From Eremophila alpestris peregrina (Eukaryota > Chordata > Aves > Passeriformes > Alaudidae), in NCBI GenBank assembly GCA_009792885.1, contig WMCF01000170.1:34076-98075 (forward strand): 64,000 bases of DNA, given 5' to 3'. The notes under the pieces are model-generated. The model did not search any database, had not been told where the DNA came from, and saw nothing but the letters and a program-made list of their open reading frames with translations. Below are positions 12,501 through 23,759 of this stretch, piece by piece (within the stretch, counting starts at the first letter, position 1; each line of letters begins with the position of its first letter). A program made the position numbers and the translations under genes.

Positions 12501-15088
12501 AGTAACAACAGGCTCACACTTTGCCAGAAGGTACCATCATAGCACCTAGTTTCATTTCCACTCAATCACAGTCAATTTACATCTCACTAAGCCATATTGA
12601 AGGCTTCCTTAAACATACATTTTTCATCTTATTGCAAACCTATAGTATTTGTTTAAATAATTAAACTTTGGAGACAGGGAGATTTAGAAGTGACCCGCAC
12701 AGGTGATGTTCTTTAAGTTACCTGGAGCTGGTTACTGCAGGAAGCAAACTGCTGAGCTGGGTGTCAAGTCCCAATATCCCTAAAGACTAGTAGATTATCT
12801 AGGTCCTAAGTGCAAAATAAGCATTCAAATGTCATGTATTATTCAAAGCATCAGATATTTCAAGTATGAAAACACATAGTTAGCTGCTTCTCTAACAAAA
12901 AGAGTTTCCTATCTTATGAGCTGGAGATGATTGAAACCATTTAGAGGTGATTTATAAATCACTTGGGGTGATTGAAACAGAATTCTCCACAGCTTTCCCA
13001 CAGCTTTCTGAAATGTAGAAACAGTATTTAATCTGTGAGGCCATTTGTAAAGAAAAAATAATTTCTTAAGTTCAAGAAATAAAAATTCATTTGTTCATGA
13101 TTTATAAAAGTCATCCTAATTTCATAGAACAAGGGAAGTAAGACCAGAACAATATTATTCTATTTACAATGACATTTTTATCAATCCTTTTCCTGCTAAG
13201 TCATATTTGTTGGGATTTTTCAGCTGTTTCACCTGTACTTTCAGAATGCAGTCTGCTCAGAATGCTGAGTGACTTTCTCCTAATTCAATAAGCTGTTCAA
13301 CCACAGAGCATTGACAACTGCCTTTGTGAAATCCAGTATGAATTGACTTGTGAAAGTCATTTAGAATTCAGTATTTGGTTAGAGGTTCTTATGCACACAA
13401 CATCCAGACACGTTGTCAGTCAGATTGTCTCAACACAGATGTGTGTAGATTTCTTTGACCTGCAGTTTGTTTATTTACCTTATTACAGAATGAGATCCCT
13501 ACCAACTTAGGGACAAATTCAATCCACTGCCCTTCAGCACTGGGGGTGGCTTATTCAGCCCTCTGCTGCCATTTTTTAGCAGTCTGCTGATTTCCTGCCT
13601 GTAGATAATTGTATTACAATGGGCCATAAACCCATAGAAGCAGAAATAGTGTCAACCCATCTCAGTGCTTGTTTCCCTTCCTACTAAGGAATGAAGAATT
13701 GATGACTCCACCACTCCTTGCAGTCCTTTGACACCAGCTACAGCTGCTCCTTGTCACATCTCATGGGCACATAACAAGCATGACACGGCTGGCACAGGTT
13801 CCAGCAGTGCAAACAAAAAGTGCATAGGGATTTCTGTTGTCTGGTAAGTGAATTACAGTGGCAGTCATGATGTGGATTACACAAAAAAAGCTGAGGTGAG
13901 CTTCTAGATTTCCATAGATAAGAAAAACAAAAACCAAAACAAATAAATGTTTTAAAAAGATAGATTGGAACTTTAGTTATCCAGAGACCAGAAAATTGAA
14001 AATAAGCAAACAATACAACAAATCAATCCAGCTACACCTTTGCAGGATTCCTGCCTGAGAAGCTGTGAGACTGTATGTTCTCAGGCTATTCAAGCATCCT
14101 TTTCTTCTCTGGACTGCCCTATGAGCCACTCCTGTGTTTCCCTACTCTCCCTTTCTCTGCTCCCACCTTTTCGCTGAAGTGTGGCAGAAGAAATTGGAGC
14201 ATGCCTTGAAGTCATCCCTATTCCTACCCTTGTCTCTTTTGCTTCTGTGTTTTGGAAACAGAAGTGCAGCCCTTCTCACCACTGTGATAAACCCAGATCA
14301 GCTGGAGATCTCTGAAAGCACTGCTCAAGTGAGGGCGCACCAAGAGCAGCCAGGGGCAGTCCCACACACCCTTGGGCTTCAGGCACCGCATGAGGAACAG
14401 AGCTGGGCTGAGTTATTTGGATAACATTACTCAGGCTGGCTGTAGAGGCACCACTGAAAGAACACCACAGAAAAATATTTCCTAAATATAGGGTAACTAT
14501 CTCCAAGATTACAGACATGATGCTCTTGACACCCCATCTATCTTCCTCTCGTGTCCCCTCTTCCTTTTCAGTCAGACTGAGTGTAGTATGAAATCTTTTA
14601 TTATGTATTTTAATAGGATCTGAATACATGATACCTACATGCAGAAATATGAATTATGTAAAGGCTATGAAGAGCAGCTTTGGCATCTGCCTGGGCCTGT
14701 GGACACCAAGCAAACACCCATGCCAGGGTGTGTTCTCGCCTCCCAGCACAGGTGTGAGCCAGATCATTTCAGTCCAGTGGAAAGCCCCAAAGCTCTCTTG
14801 GAGAGCTGTCAATTCAAAGGCCTTTATGCACACACTAATGCCATCTTCCCTACTGGTGTGTTTTGAACTCTTGGCAAGATGCACTTGCGTCTTGCTTGCT
14901 GGAAGCTGCTCAGCTCCAGGGCCAGCACAGAGCTGGGCTGTGTGGGCCAGGCACTGGGAGGGTCCTTCCCTGGGCACTTGACAAGTTGTGCTGTGTCCCG
15001 GGCTGTCTTAGACACTCGGGCAAGCGATTCCTTCCAACCTGGGGCACTTTGGGCATGCTGGGGGCAGCCCCAGGGCACGGGGCAGCAT
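6519..15088. other. AT-rich gene desert
   Basis: About 8.5 kb without a recognisable exon. Open frames are short (at most 117 codons, for example 9,634-9,987 minus), lack family similarity I can recognise, and have no splice context. Homopolymer runs occur near 8,202 (T), 10,170 (A) and 10,653 (T). A 22-base duplication ('tccttctatggagactaaaaa') occurs at 10,409 and 10,439. I see no tRNA, rRNA or ordered satellite. Confidence 0.5.
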
Positions 15089-15174
15089 GTCCAAGGCCCA
15101 TTGGTGCAGCATGGTTACTGTGGAACAGGGTGTCCAAGGCCCGTTGGTGCAGCATGGTTACCGTGGAACAGGGT
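15089..15174 (+). repeat. Two-copy 43-bp tandem repeat
   Basis: Two adjacent near-identical copies (15,089-15,131 and 15,132-15,174), each beginning gtccaaggccc and ending ggaacaggg. They differ at two positions. The repeat lies just upstream of the maestro/HEAT-like gene copy and is a simple local duplication. Confidence 0.9.
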
Positions 15175-15533
15175 AGCCCTTTGTGACACAGGGGCTGGCA
15201 GTGCCACTGCACGCCAGAGTGCTCGGTGCTCGTGATGGGACAGGACGCAAGAGAGCGGTGCTGTGAGGAGCCCTCACACAGCAGTTCCTTCGTTCTGCCC
15301 CGCAGCTCTGCCCCGGCGTTGCTCCTGTGGCTGGCCTTGCAGCCAGACTGCAGGACTTGGTGACCTCCATTTTTCACCAGGGGTCTCCTGTCATTGTGGC
15401 AGGAGTCCTCGTCGAGTGCAGGACTTGAGCCTTCTGTGTCGCAGGTGCCTTGAAGGCGCAACTGCGGCACTCCTTGACTCAGCCCTTTCCTGAGGCACCT
15501 GTCTCCAAGGTGCCCTTGAGGTCAGACAGCGGG

Positions 15534-18140
15534 ATGGCAGGCAGAGTGCTCAGCCTCTTCAAGCTGTTTCGGGGCAAAAAAGAGAAAGGCCCTGCAGCTG
15601 CCCCAGCACAGCAGCCTGAGGAGCCAGAGCACTTTCAGCCACTGCAGGATGGTGAGTGGCAGAGCTGGGCCACAGGGCCAGGGCCTACAGCCAGCTTGGC
15701 CCTATCCCATCCCATCCCATTCCCAGAGGACATGCCCATGGACAGGATGGGACAGGGGCTGGGGCTGCCCCGCCGGTGGCCGTGCTTCATCCCCTGGGCA
15801 CCTGGGGGCTGTCCCTGCCTGGGGAGCGCAGGGCTGGGCTCTTCGGCCTTTCCCACGGCCCCTCAGCTCTGGCTGCCCTTGCTCTTTGCCAGATGCAGGG
15901 AAGAAAAGGACACAAGAGCAGGACCCTGTCCGTGGCCGCTTCCGCAGAGCAGCCCAGGTACCTGCGGCCTTTCCCCCCTGGGCCAGGCCTGCTGTCACTG
16001 CTGGGCTGAACACTGGACTTGGAGCACTCCATGGAATGTCTCTCTCTTCCTGCCCTCCTTCTGCTGCAGATGCTGCGCAGGTTCCTGCACATTCGCCGTA
16101 AGAGGACCAACGCCGCAGCAACCGAGGCCACGGCCCAGCCCGACTGCCAGCCCACCCAGCTGCGGGCAAAGCCTGCTGCTGGCCCAGCACCCACCCAGGG
16201 CACAGCAAACCCTGCCAGGCCAACGGCTGACGGCAGGGCCAAGGCTGACACGGCCCTGACTGAGGCCACAGCCACCACCAATAAGGAGCCCTCGCTGGTG
16301 AGAAGGGGACAGCTGCTGAAGCCGTGCTGGCAGCGTGGGGCTGGGCAACGCAGCCGCCCCTTGGGCTTGGCCTTGGCTTTGGCTGCTGAGGCAGCTGCTC
16401 CCAGCTCTCCTGCCTCCTTGTTTAGCTGCCCCAGTGCCTCGGAGCAGGCCTTTGGCCACTGGGCCCTGCGTAGCTGGCTGGGGTTGCAGGACCAGGGCAC
16501 TGCTGGTGCTGCAGCCGTTCATGGCTTCACAGCACACCCTTGTGTTGCACACAGAGCGCAGGAATACAAGGCAGCTATCAATGCCTGGTGGAGCAGCTGG
16601 CTGATCCAGACCCAGAGGTGGTCGGCATGACCCTCACTCTGCTCACGCATATGCTCCAGGAGAAGGGCCTCAAGATACCCAGTGTCACTGCCCTGAAGCT
16701 GGCTGAGCCACTGCTGCCACACTTTGAGAATGTAAGGCTCTGTGCCCCCAGCCACGGGCACTGGATGTTGCCCAGAAACTTTGTGCCCTGTGCAGTTCTG
16801 GGCCTTGGTCACGGTGGGCCTGTAGCAGTTGGTGCTGAGGTCTTCTCCTTTCCTCCAGGACAACAGCCATGTGCAGCTGCTCTCCATTCAGCTTTTCAGC
16901 AAGGTGATGGAGCAGGTAGTGGAAGAGGGGGAAAAGCCTCTCACACGAATCGTGAGCCAGAGCCTGCTCCTGCTCTTGCACTTGCACGATGAGAACCAGT
17001 GTGGCAAAGGTGAGGTTTTGTGCGATGCTGCTGCATCCCTGGAGGGGGCTCGGCCGCCTCCCGCCCTGGTGCCTTGCGGGCTCCATCTCCCCCCGGCCTC
17101 GGCACAGGGACGCAGGTCCTGTGCCCTGGTGCCACCTGCGGCTCTGTGCTGCTCTCCAGGCCTCTCGCGAAGCCCTGCTTTGTGCTGCACGCTTCCGGAG
17201 GAGGAGAGATATGGAGGAGCTGCTGACCAAGAAGCAGCAGATGAGGTTTGCCGAGTGCCTGGTAAGGACAGCCTGGAAGCCCCATCCGCAGCCTGAAGAA
17301 GCCCCCTGCCCCCGGTGCTCAGTGTGAGGGGCTGGCAGCTGTGCCCCTGCCCCGCTGTGCTGCACCCAGGAGCGCCGGCCTGCACCCCACACGCTGCTCC
17401 CGGCCGAGGGGCAGAGCCCGCGCCAAGCCTTCCCTCTCCACGGCTGCTGGAGGACGAGAGCCGAGCGGCCGAGCACCTGCGCTGGGCCCTGCAGTGCCTG
17501 CAGAGCCGCAGAAGCCCCTGCAAGTGCTCCACTGCCCGCCTGGGCTGCGCAGGGCTCTGCTCCCTGTGCCGACCAGGGCCGGCGTGGGCGGAGCAATGGA
17601 GAGCTCTCGGGGACACGGCGGGGATCCGTGGCCACCACCTCCCGGCCCGTGCCCTTGTCTCCCGCTCCCTCCTGGACGTGGCAAAAGCTGGCTGGCATGG
17701 CCCTGGCAGGAGGCTTTCCTTAGATTGCCGCAATCCGGCCTCTCACCGTGGCTGTTTCTCTCCCTTGCAGCCCTTCAAGCCCTGAGGCAATTAAGAGAGC
17801 CCCTCCTTCATTAACAACTTCATCCAGCTGACGTTCCGCACAGGATGTGCTGAACTTTGTCAGCTGGATCAGATGAGCCTAGTATCTTTCGGCGACCTCT
17901 AGCTCTCATCGAAGACGGGACCACCTCCAGAGCAGAGGGGACCAGCTGGAGCTCCAGGCACAGCTGTTGCTGCTCACAGCTGAGCCTGTGGGAAGCCCCA
18001 GGAGCTCATGCCCTCTTCCTCCCCGTTGGCAGCTCCCTCCCTGCCTTCCTCCAGCCCTCAGACCCTGCCCATGCCCTGTTTTGCCTCCCAGCTCACCCCT
18101 TCGCTTTGCCTTCCCTTAATAAACACTTGGATTTCTTTGC
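15534..18140 (+). pseudogene. Maestro/HEAT-like repeat (MROH family) copy, disabled
   Basis: Exons by splice logic: 15,534-15,651 (ATG, MAGRVLSLFKLFRGKK), 15,893-15,957, 16,070-16,297 (Ala/Thr/Pro-rich linker), 16,555-16,731 (YQCLVEQLADPDPEVVGMTL, a HEAT-type helix pair), 16,859-17,009 (VQLLSIQLFSKVMEQVVEEG), 17,160-17,261 (SREALLCAARFRRRRDMEE) and about 17,446-17,495 (LLEDESRAAEHLRWALQ). Phases match up to the fifth exon. I know the family as massively duplicated in passerines; the proteins are helical HEAT-repeat proteins of unknown molecular role. Damage: the fifth exon ends in phase 1 but the sixth needs phase 0, consistent with two bases lost near 17,001; the acceptor before LLEDESR reads cacgg rather than cag (about 17,438-17,442); and the frame shifts again after LQS near 17,505. 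The terminal exon, after 'cccttgcag' near 17,770, is also out of frame with its own downstream open stretch. An AATAAA at 18,118 is a credible poly(A) signal. It could still be transcribed. Confidence 0.7.
18118..18123 (+). terminator. Poly(A) signal AATAAA of the MROH-like copy
   Basis: A canonical AATAAA about 330 bases after the last MROH-like exon similarity, in a pyrimidine-rich 3' end context followed by a T-rich stretch. It fits the expected end of the transcript. Confidence 0.6.
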
Positions 18141-18199
18141 TTTACCCACATCTCTGTGGAGCCAAAGGGGCCCAAAACCTGAGCCCTTGGGACACACAG

Positions 18200-19020
18200 A
18201 GAGCCCTGCTGCCGTTCTCTGCCTGAGCACGGGCAGCTCAGGCTGCAAAGGTGCCTGTCCTGCAGCTCCTACAGTTGCACAACATCATGCACTTCAAGGT
18301 TGTGCTGAGCACTCTGAAGGGGACAAAGGCCCTGGGTTTTAGAAGAGCCAGCTTAAGGATGCTCTGAAGCCAGCCCTGAGGGATTCCATGGCAAGCATCC
18401 ACAGAGGGCAAAGGAGCTGGCAAGGCTGGAAGTTTTTAGCCAGAGCTTCCTGAAAGCACAGCAATGCTCCATCCCTGCACAGGGACAGGAGGAGGGCAGA
18501 ACCAGAGGCCATCGTGGCCTAGCAGTGAGCTCTGGCTGTGCCTAAAAGCAAATGAAGCAGCAGCAGCCAAGTGGCTGAGACTCAAGAGGCGCAGCACTGT
18601 CAGGCAGGGCCTGCATGCTTGCTGGGTTCTGGTACTTCTGGTCTCCCCACTAGGCAGGAATCACAGCCCCTGCCTCAGACCCAGTCAGGAATCCAGCCAA
18701 GTGAGCCCAGAGGCAGGGCACCCTTCCCATCTCTCTTGGCCATGGCTGCAAAGCAGCCACTGCGTGTCCCTGTGCCTGTGTTTGGGCTCTGCTGAGCCCA
18801 GAAGAGTTGTTTATTTTTTCCAACTCTCTAATTTACTGCAGTGGTTTTTTAGTGCCTTTTTAGTATTATAATGTATAAATGTAGTTTATATATGTTGGGG
18901 GGTTTTTGCTTTTTTGTAATAATCAAACCACTGTTTAGCCTGGTGAAGATGAAATCTGCTTCTTTCCTTGTTGGAGCTGATTTATTAAAATATGAATATC
19001 GATCTAATATCGATATCCAA
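18200..19020. other. Gene-free interval
   Basis: GC-moderate to 18,800, then AT-rich. I saw no coding exon or RNA gene. A small inverted pattern around 'atatcgat' occurs at about 18,996-19,015. Confidence 0.45.
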
Positions 19021-19023
19021 CTG

Positions 19024-19330
19024 TGACGGACAAAAGACCCTCTAACAGTTAAAGTTAGAAAGTGTATGTTTATTACGACGCCGGGCAGAGCGTGGGATAG
19101 CTCCCTAATGCGCACTGAGAAGATCACAGGTAATTACAAAGCTTTTTATTTACAAAAGTGTTGAATACACAAAATGCAAATGCATATTCATACCCCTGTC
19201 ACCTGCTCTTCTCTGCTTCGTATGCTAATTAACAAAAAGGCCACTAAACATGCACAGTTTGTTCCCTGAAATGGGTCAGTGGTCTTTTTATGAGGAGTGG
19301 TCACCTAAAGGAGGAAGTAAAATGAATCTT
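19024..19330 (-). mobile_element. Probable LTR fragment
   Basis: Starts with TGTGACGG at about 19,022. On the minus strand it carries AATAAA near 19,071 close to that end, the usual placement of an LTR poly(A) signal near U5. The other border is not clear and no target duplication was found, so only the general identity is offered. No retroviral coding sequence lies beside it. Confidence 0.35.
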
Positions 19331-19984
19331 CCTCGCCTAAACTTTCAACCCTTTCAATGCAGATGTGATTGATGAATTCTTGAAAACCTCCTTGGTTCCT
19401 GTTTTCCAGGGCTAATTCAGTGCTTTCTGGAAACAGGAGGTTTGCAATTGTCTTGTGTTCCTGGGATTTTGTAGATCAGTTTCCCTGTTTTTCACTGAAA
19501 ACACAGCTGCATAAACATGAACCTGACAAGCAATGAGTGAGTAGATCTGGGATAGTTTATCTCAGATCCAGCTTCTTCTAACCATCCTCTAATTTTTAAC
19601 TGATTTCAGCAAAGCTCATCTATTTATTTCAGCTGTATCAGCAAATCTGTTGTCAGCTACAATTTTAACTTTTCTAAGAATCTTTACTCCTTTAAAATTA
19701 GCGTCTCAGTAAGACCTGCTAGAGGCCTTGGGGGTAGGCTATGGGAATCTGTTTTGGTGCCGCAATTTGAACTGTAATTTTGTGATTGTGAAGTCTGGAC
19801 TTGATGTGTTAATTGTGTGTTTGGGACAGACAAGAAAAGCAGCAAATGATGCGAGCAAGGCACACTGGGAAGTGTAATACTGGGAAAAGAGGAGGGGAGT
19901 CTTGAGATGGACAAAATCCCAGTTAAAAGCCCTGAGATTGGAGTGTTATGTTGAAATATCTACCTGTGTATGTTGAAAGTTTTT

Positions 19985-20120
19985 TAAGGAGCTAGACTGT
20001 CCCAGGTTGTTTTTCTGTTCCAGGTTTTTCTGTACCCCAAGTTTTCCTGTACCCCAAGTTTTTTTTCTGTACCCCAGTTTTGAAATTTGTACTCCAGTTT
20101 TGACATTTGTACCGCAGTTC
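19985..20120 (+). repeat. Short tandem array, TGTACCCCAAGTTTT-type unit
   Basis: About six diverged copies of a roughly 20-bp unit of the form ctgt(a/t)cc(c)cagttttt between 19,996 and 20,115. It directly abuts a G-run and the CpG-rich block that follows. Confidence 0.75.
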
Positions 20121-20139
20121 TAAGAACCCCTGAAAGGGG

Positions 20140-20580
20140 GGGAGGGGGTTCCCTTCCCTTCTCCTGAGAAGACCGACGGCACGAGCTGCACGCGGGGCCG
20201 GCCCCCTCCTCCTTCCCCCTGGCACGGCCCAAGCTGCCCGTGGGGCCGTCCGCCTCCCCCTCCCCCCATGGCACAGCATGGTCTGCCCGTGGGGCCAGCC
20301 ACCGCCCGCCTCCCCCCTGCCCCTCGGCGTGGCGCGGGCCATACGCACCGGCTCCTGCCCCGACCCGGCGAAAGCCGAGTCTAAGGTCCCCTCCTCCCAG
20401 CTCACCCCCGCCGGTCCGCTGGACTGCCCCGTCCACGCCCTCCGGTGTCTGCAGCCGCCCTGGGGCCACTGTGCAGCTCTGGTCTCACCACTCCGATGTC
20501 GCCACGCGGCCTCGCCGCTCCTGCCGCTCCCGCCACTCCCACTGAGGGGAAGTCGCCGCCCATTTCCGCCCCCCCAATGC
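20140..20580. promoter_or_regulatory. CpG-rich island without an obvious gene
   Basis: About 440 bp of strongly G+C-rich DNA with many CpG dinucleotides, standing out from AT-rich surroundings. It may be a promoter of an unseen transcript or the leader of a decayed retroelement, whose gag remnant lies 1.5 kb downstream. No splice-supported coding exon was found; the long open frames on both strands are what high GC gives by chance. Confidence 0.5.
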
Positions 20581-21099
20581 CTGTGAACTACCGCCCCATA
20601 TGCAAATAATCAGAGCTCCCAAGTGCCTCTCTACACCCAGAAGTTTGAACCAAAGTGAAAAACCTTAACTACAACAAGCCTAATCAAAATTAAAGAATAT
20701 AAAGAGTACCATCGTATGGGCAGGGCCCTAGTGCCTATACAGATACCGCTAGCCCACTCACCACCCATCTCACCATGACCCCAAAAAGAACCTAGTAAAG
20801 ATGACATCCCTAGACCACCCGAGCTCAAATTGAGTTCCTACGGCTCCCCTGAAGTTGGACTCCTGGACCTGTGCTGCAGGGCAGGCCCGAAAGCCCTTCT
20901 TCCCTGGTGGAGCAGCAGCATAGGCAAGATCCCTGGAACTCCTCGAGCCATCTGATTTTTAATGAAGGCTTTTAATGAAGGCACTCTCCTGCCCTGTTTA
21001 TTTATTTATTTTAGTCCTCACTCCCTATGTGTCCTAAGGGTAACTTGAATAGACCTTTGTCTTAGTGCTGCTAATTTGTGGCCACGTGTAGTGTTCAGA

Positions 21100-21135
21100 G
21101 GTGTTTGCTCCGGTTGTGTGTGTGTGTGTCCTGTT
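21100..21135 (+). repeat. (TG)n microsatellite
   Basis: A short run of TG dinucleotides at about 21,112-21,128, preceded at 20,997-21,013 by a short TTTA repeat. Confidence 0.8.
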
Positions 21136-21794
21136 TTGGGGACTAAGAGTCTCTGTTTTGGGTGGCTGAAGCAGCTGTAAAAACTCAGGGTGAGTGCTGC
21201 GTTGATTTTGTGTATTTTATATCATGTACTTGGACTGTGTACTGTAGAGGAAGTTGTGTATTGTGTAATTCCTAAAATTCCTTTCAGCCCGTTCCAGGGT
21301 GGCTGAGAAGGAAGGGAACTGAGGGGAAGCATTTCGCTTCCGGGTGCGGAGTGAGAGTGAACTGAACGCAGGGCGCCGTGAGGGGAGCCAGAGCCAGGTA
21401 GATCGATCTTTCCCCCCCTCCAGCGGAGACAAGAGTAGAGGGCTGTCCCTCTCAGCACTGCTGCATTCCGGTGTTGCTGGGAACAACGAGGGGGCCGCTT
21501 CCCCTCCCACCGTGCTTCTTACCCTGCGCGCGTCCCCCGTCAGCGCTGCCGAGCGCTCACCCACTCGTCACTGGCTGCCATTGGCGCTTGCCAGCGCTGC
21601 CGCACCTGCTGCCCCCTGCTCAGGTGTTACTGAGCGAAGACGGCCCCCTCCCAATTTCAGCGCTGCCAGGCATGGACTCCTGGTACAGCTGGGAGCTGGG
21701 GCTGGTTTGCTGTGTGAAGGTCAAGTGTATCTTGGATGCATTTCTGTGGGAATACCGCCCTCCTGTGTCAAAAGTTATAATTGCAACCAACTAA

Positions 21795-21985
21795 TGGGTT
21801 TTTTTTTTTAGTTTTATGTACTAATTATATTAAATTAGTAGATTATACATGTATTGGTCATAATAAATTAGTACATAGATTTAATTATAATAATTATATT
21901 AATTTAGTTTAATGCACTAATTAATTGTATTACTTTAAAATTAATGTATAAAATATTAATTTCTAATATGCTAATTATACCAATG
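21795..21985. repeat. AT-only palindromic repeat cluster
   Basis: About 190 bases almost devoid of G/C. They are built from recurrent words such as actaattatatta, aaattagt and taattatattaattta, several of which are inverted copies of each other (actaattatat... / ...aaattagt). The segment could extrude hairpins. It lies directly 5' of the gag remnant. Confidence 0.75.
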
Positions 21986-22062
21986 TAGCCTTTACCTCTT
22001 TTCTCTTACTGTCCGGTGGCTGCCTCTCCTTCCACAGGTTAACTACAGAGAGGAAGGAAATA

Positions 22063-22560
22063 ATGGGATTGGTACAGAGCAAGGAGATACCCAGGGCCAA
22101 CCCATTGGGATGTGTCTTAGCACACTGGAAAGTTCTTGTGGGTACTGGGGGCACAGAAAACAAAAAAAGCTTAATCAAGTGTTGTTTGCAATGGTGGTCT
22201 TTGTATTGCCTAGATGATGGGGCAAAGTGGCCCCCTACTATTTAATATTTAAAAAAATGGTTTTAAAGTATGTTTAAAGTATGGATCCAAAGGCCAAATG
22301 GCCTTCCCAAACTAGCTGAAGTCATAGCTTCAGGGAAAGACATTACTGTTCTACTCATGAAACGTGGGCAAGGAAAATGGGAGTACATCCCTGCAACTGA
22401 GTATGCTGTGAAAGAATAACTCCATGTTATAGACTATACTGTTACAAATTTACCTGTTTACAGGAGTGGCCCATTTGGAAGAGGATATTATCCACTTGAT
22501 ATGAAGACTGATGAGAGCAGTGATGAGTTTTCAGATGAAGAGGACAACTTAACAATGAAA
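22063..22560 (+). mobile_element. Endogenous retrovirus gag remnant (matrix end), disrupted
   Basis: An ATG at 22,063 opens a 60-codon frame with a Gly at position 2, as in myristoylated matrix proteins, and a tryptophan pair followed by a short Tyr-Cys-Leu-Asp context, as in avian retroviral matrix domains. A stop at 22,243 ends it, a second in-frame stop follows within about 30 bases, and downstream sequence to about 22,560 still has gag-like acidic composition but is broken. No protease, polymerase or envelope follows. It is an old, inactive fossil. Confidence 0.55.
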
Positions 22561-22999
22561 GTAATGTTGATATTGCTGATTTGATGATAGCATGCAAGTT
22601 GTTTATTAAAATGAAATTAATCCAGTTGTTGCCTACAAAAATTGATGGCAATAGAAAAGTGGTAAAACAGATAAGAAAAATGAGAAACTAGCTCGTGTAT
22701 CTATCCAAATGTGGAAAGCTTAGGAATTTGCCATATTTTCATGGCTGCCAGGGGGACCATGGGATAAGCCTGCACTTTTCTTCCTCCTTTCCTCTGTCAC
22801 AGTTTGAATTTTGATTCCCACTCTGATTCCCTATTTTATGTAAGTAATTGCACATGTTTTCAGAGGAATGTGAACTGTAGGTAGGAGTAATCAACTTGAA
22901 TGGACCATACCAGGAAAATAAGAAGTGATGCCCTTACACCTAATACTTAAATCGAAAATTGTATTATTAAAGGAATTGTTATGAAGGTTGTAGTTCATC

Positions 23000-23640
23000 T
23001 ATAGGTCCAAGGGCCACTTGAAGTGCTGCGGCCTGAACAACAGGCCATGAGCCAAACTCGACCTCGAGATGAACCTTCCAACAAGTTGATGAAATAAGCA
23101 GCCAGTTGGGGAGACGCCCCTTGGGGGGGGGGGGCGGTCCTTGCTTTTTCCCACCATCTTTGAAAGGTCGAGCTTGTCTTGCCACGCTGCCATCTTGGTT
23201 GTGGCACTGCCCCCGAAAGGTCCCCACTGCTGCCTTCCCGGGAACCTGACTAAACAACTGCCCGAACCCGCCAGTGGCGCCACTGAGACCGCAGCCCGAT
23301 TCCGGAGCCCTGGAAACGCCAAGGAAAATTGCTCCAGGGTGGTCGGTGTCATGCAGAGACAGTTGGGTAGATGCCCTCGGGGTCCTTGTTTTTCCCGCTC
23401 TTGTTGCCACCATCTTTAGAAGGTAGAACCCGGAGTCCTTGCTTTTACCCACCCTTTTAGCTGCTGTCTTTGGAAGGTTGGGCAGCAGCACTGCCCCTCA
23501 AGCTCGGGCCAGCACTGTCACATGCCTTGGGGACGGGCATGGGGCGGAGCTGCAGTACCCGTCTCTGCCCACAAGGCGGCAACACTGCCCCCCCCCACCC
23601 CCAGCTCAGCCCACGCCTGTCGGGGGCAGGCGGAGAAAGG
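23000..23640. repeat. Imperfect tandem modules with CpG-rich composition
   Basis: Related blocks recur: 'gtccttgctttttcccaccatctttgaaaggt' at about 23,137-23,168, 'gtccttgtttttcccgc' then 'caccatctttagaaggta' at about 23,380-23,425, and 'gtccttgcttttaccca' then 'ctgtctttggaaggttggg' at about 23,436-23,483. This indicates about three diverged copies of a 60-250 bp module. A run of about 13 G lies near 23,125. Function unknown. Confidence 0.5.
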
Positions 23641-23759
23641 AGGCCAAAAAGAACGTGTCCAATCCCCTGCCAAAAATCCTCTAAAAGAAATGCCCCAAAA
23701 GATCCCCAATCACAACTAAAAGAACCCTACTACTAACCAAAAGAAATCCAAAAAAGCCT

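Noticed and set aside
15700..17700. Long minus-strand frames (up to 337 codons) opposite the MROH-like exons
   Set aside because: They are antisense shadows of GC-rich coding DNA. They contain no family similarity and run across real introns and splice sites.
20140..20545. Protein gene in the orphan CpG island (frames of about 100-160 codons on both strands)
   Set aside because: Both strands are equally open, composition is Pro/Arg/Ser, and there are no matching splice sites or a conserved motif.
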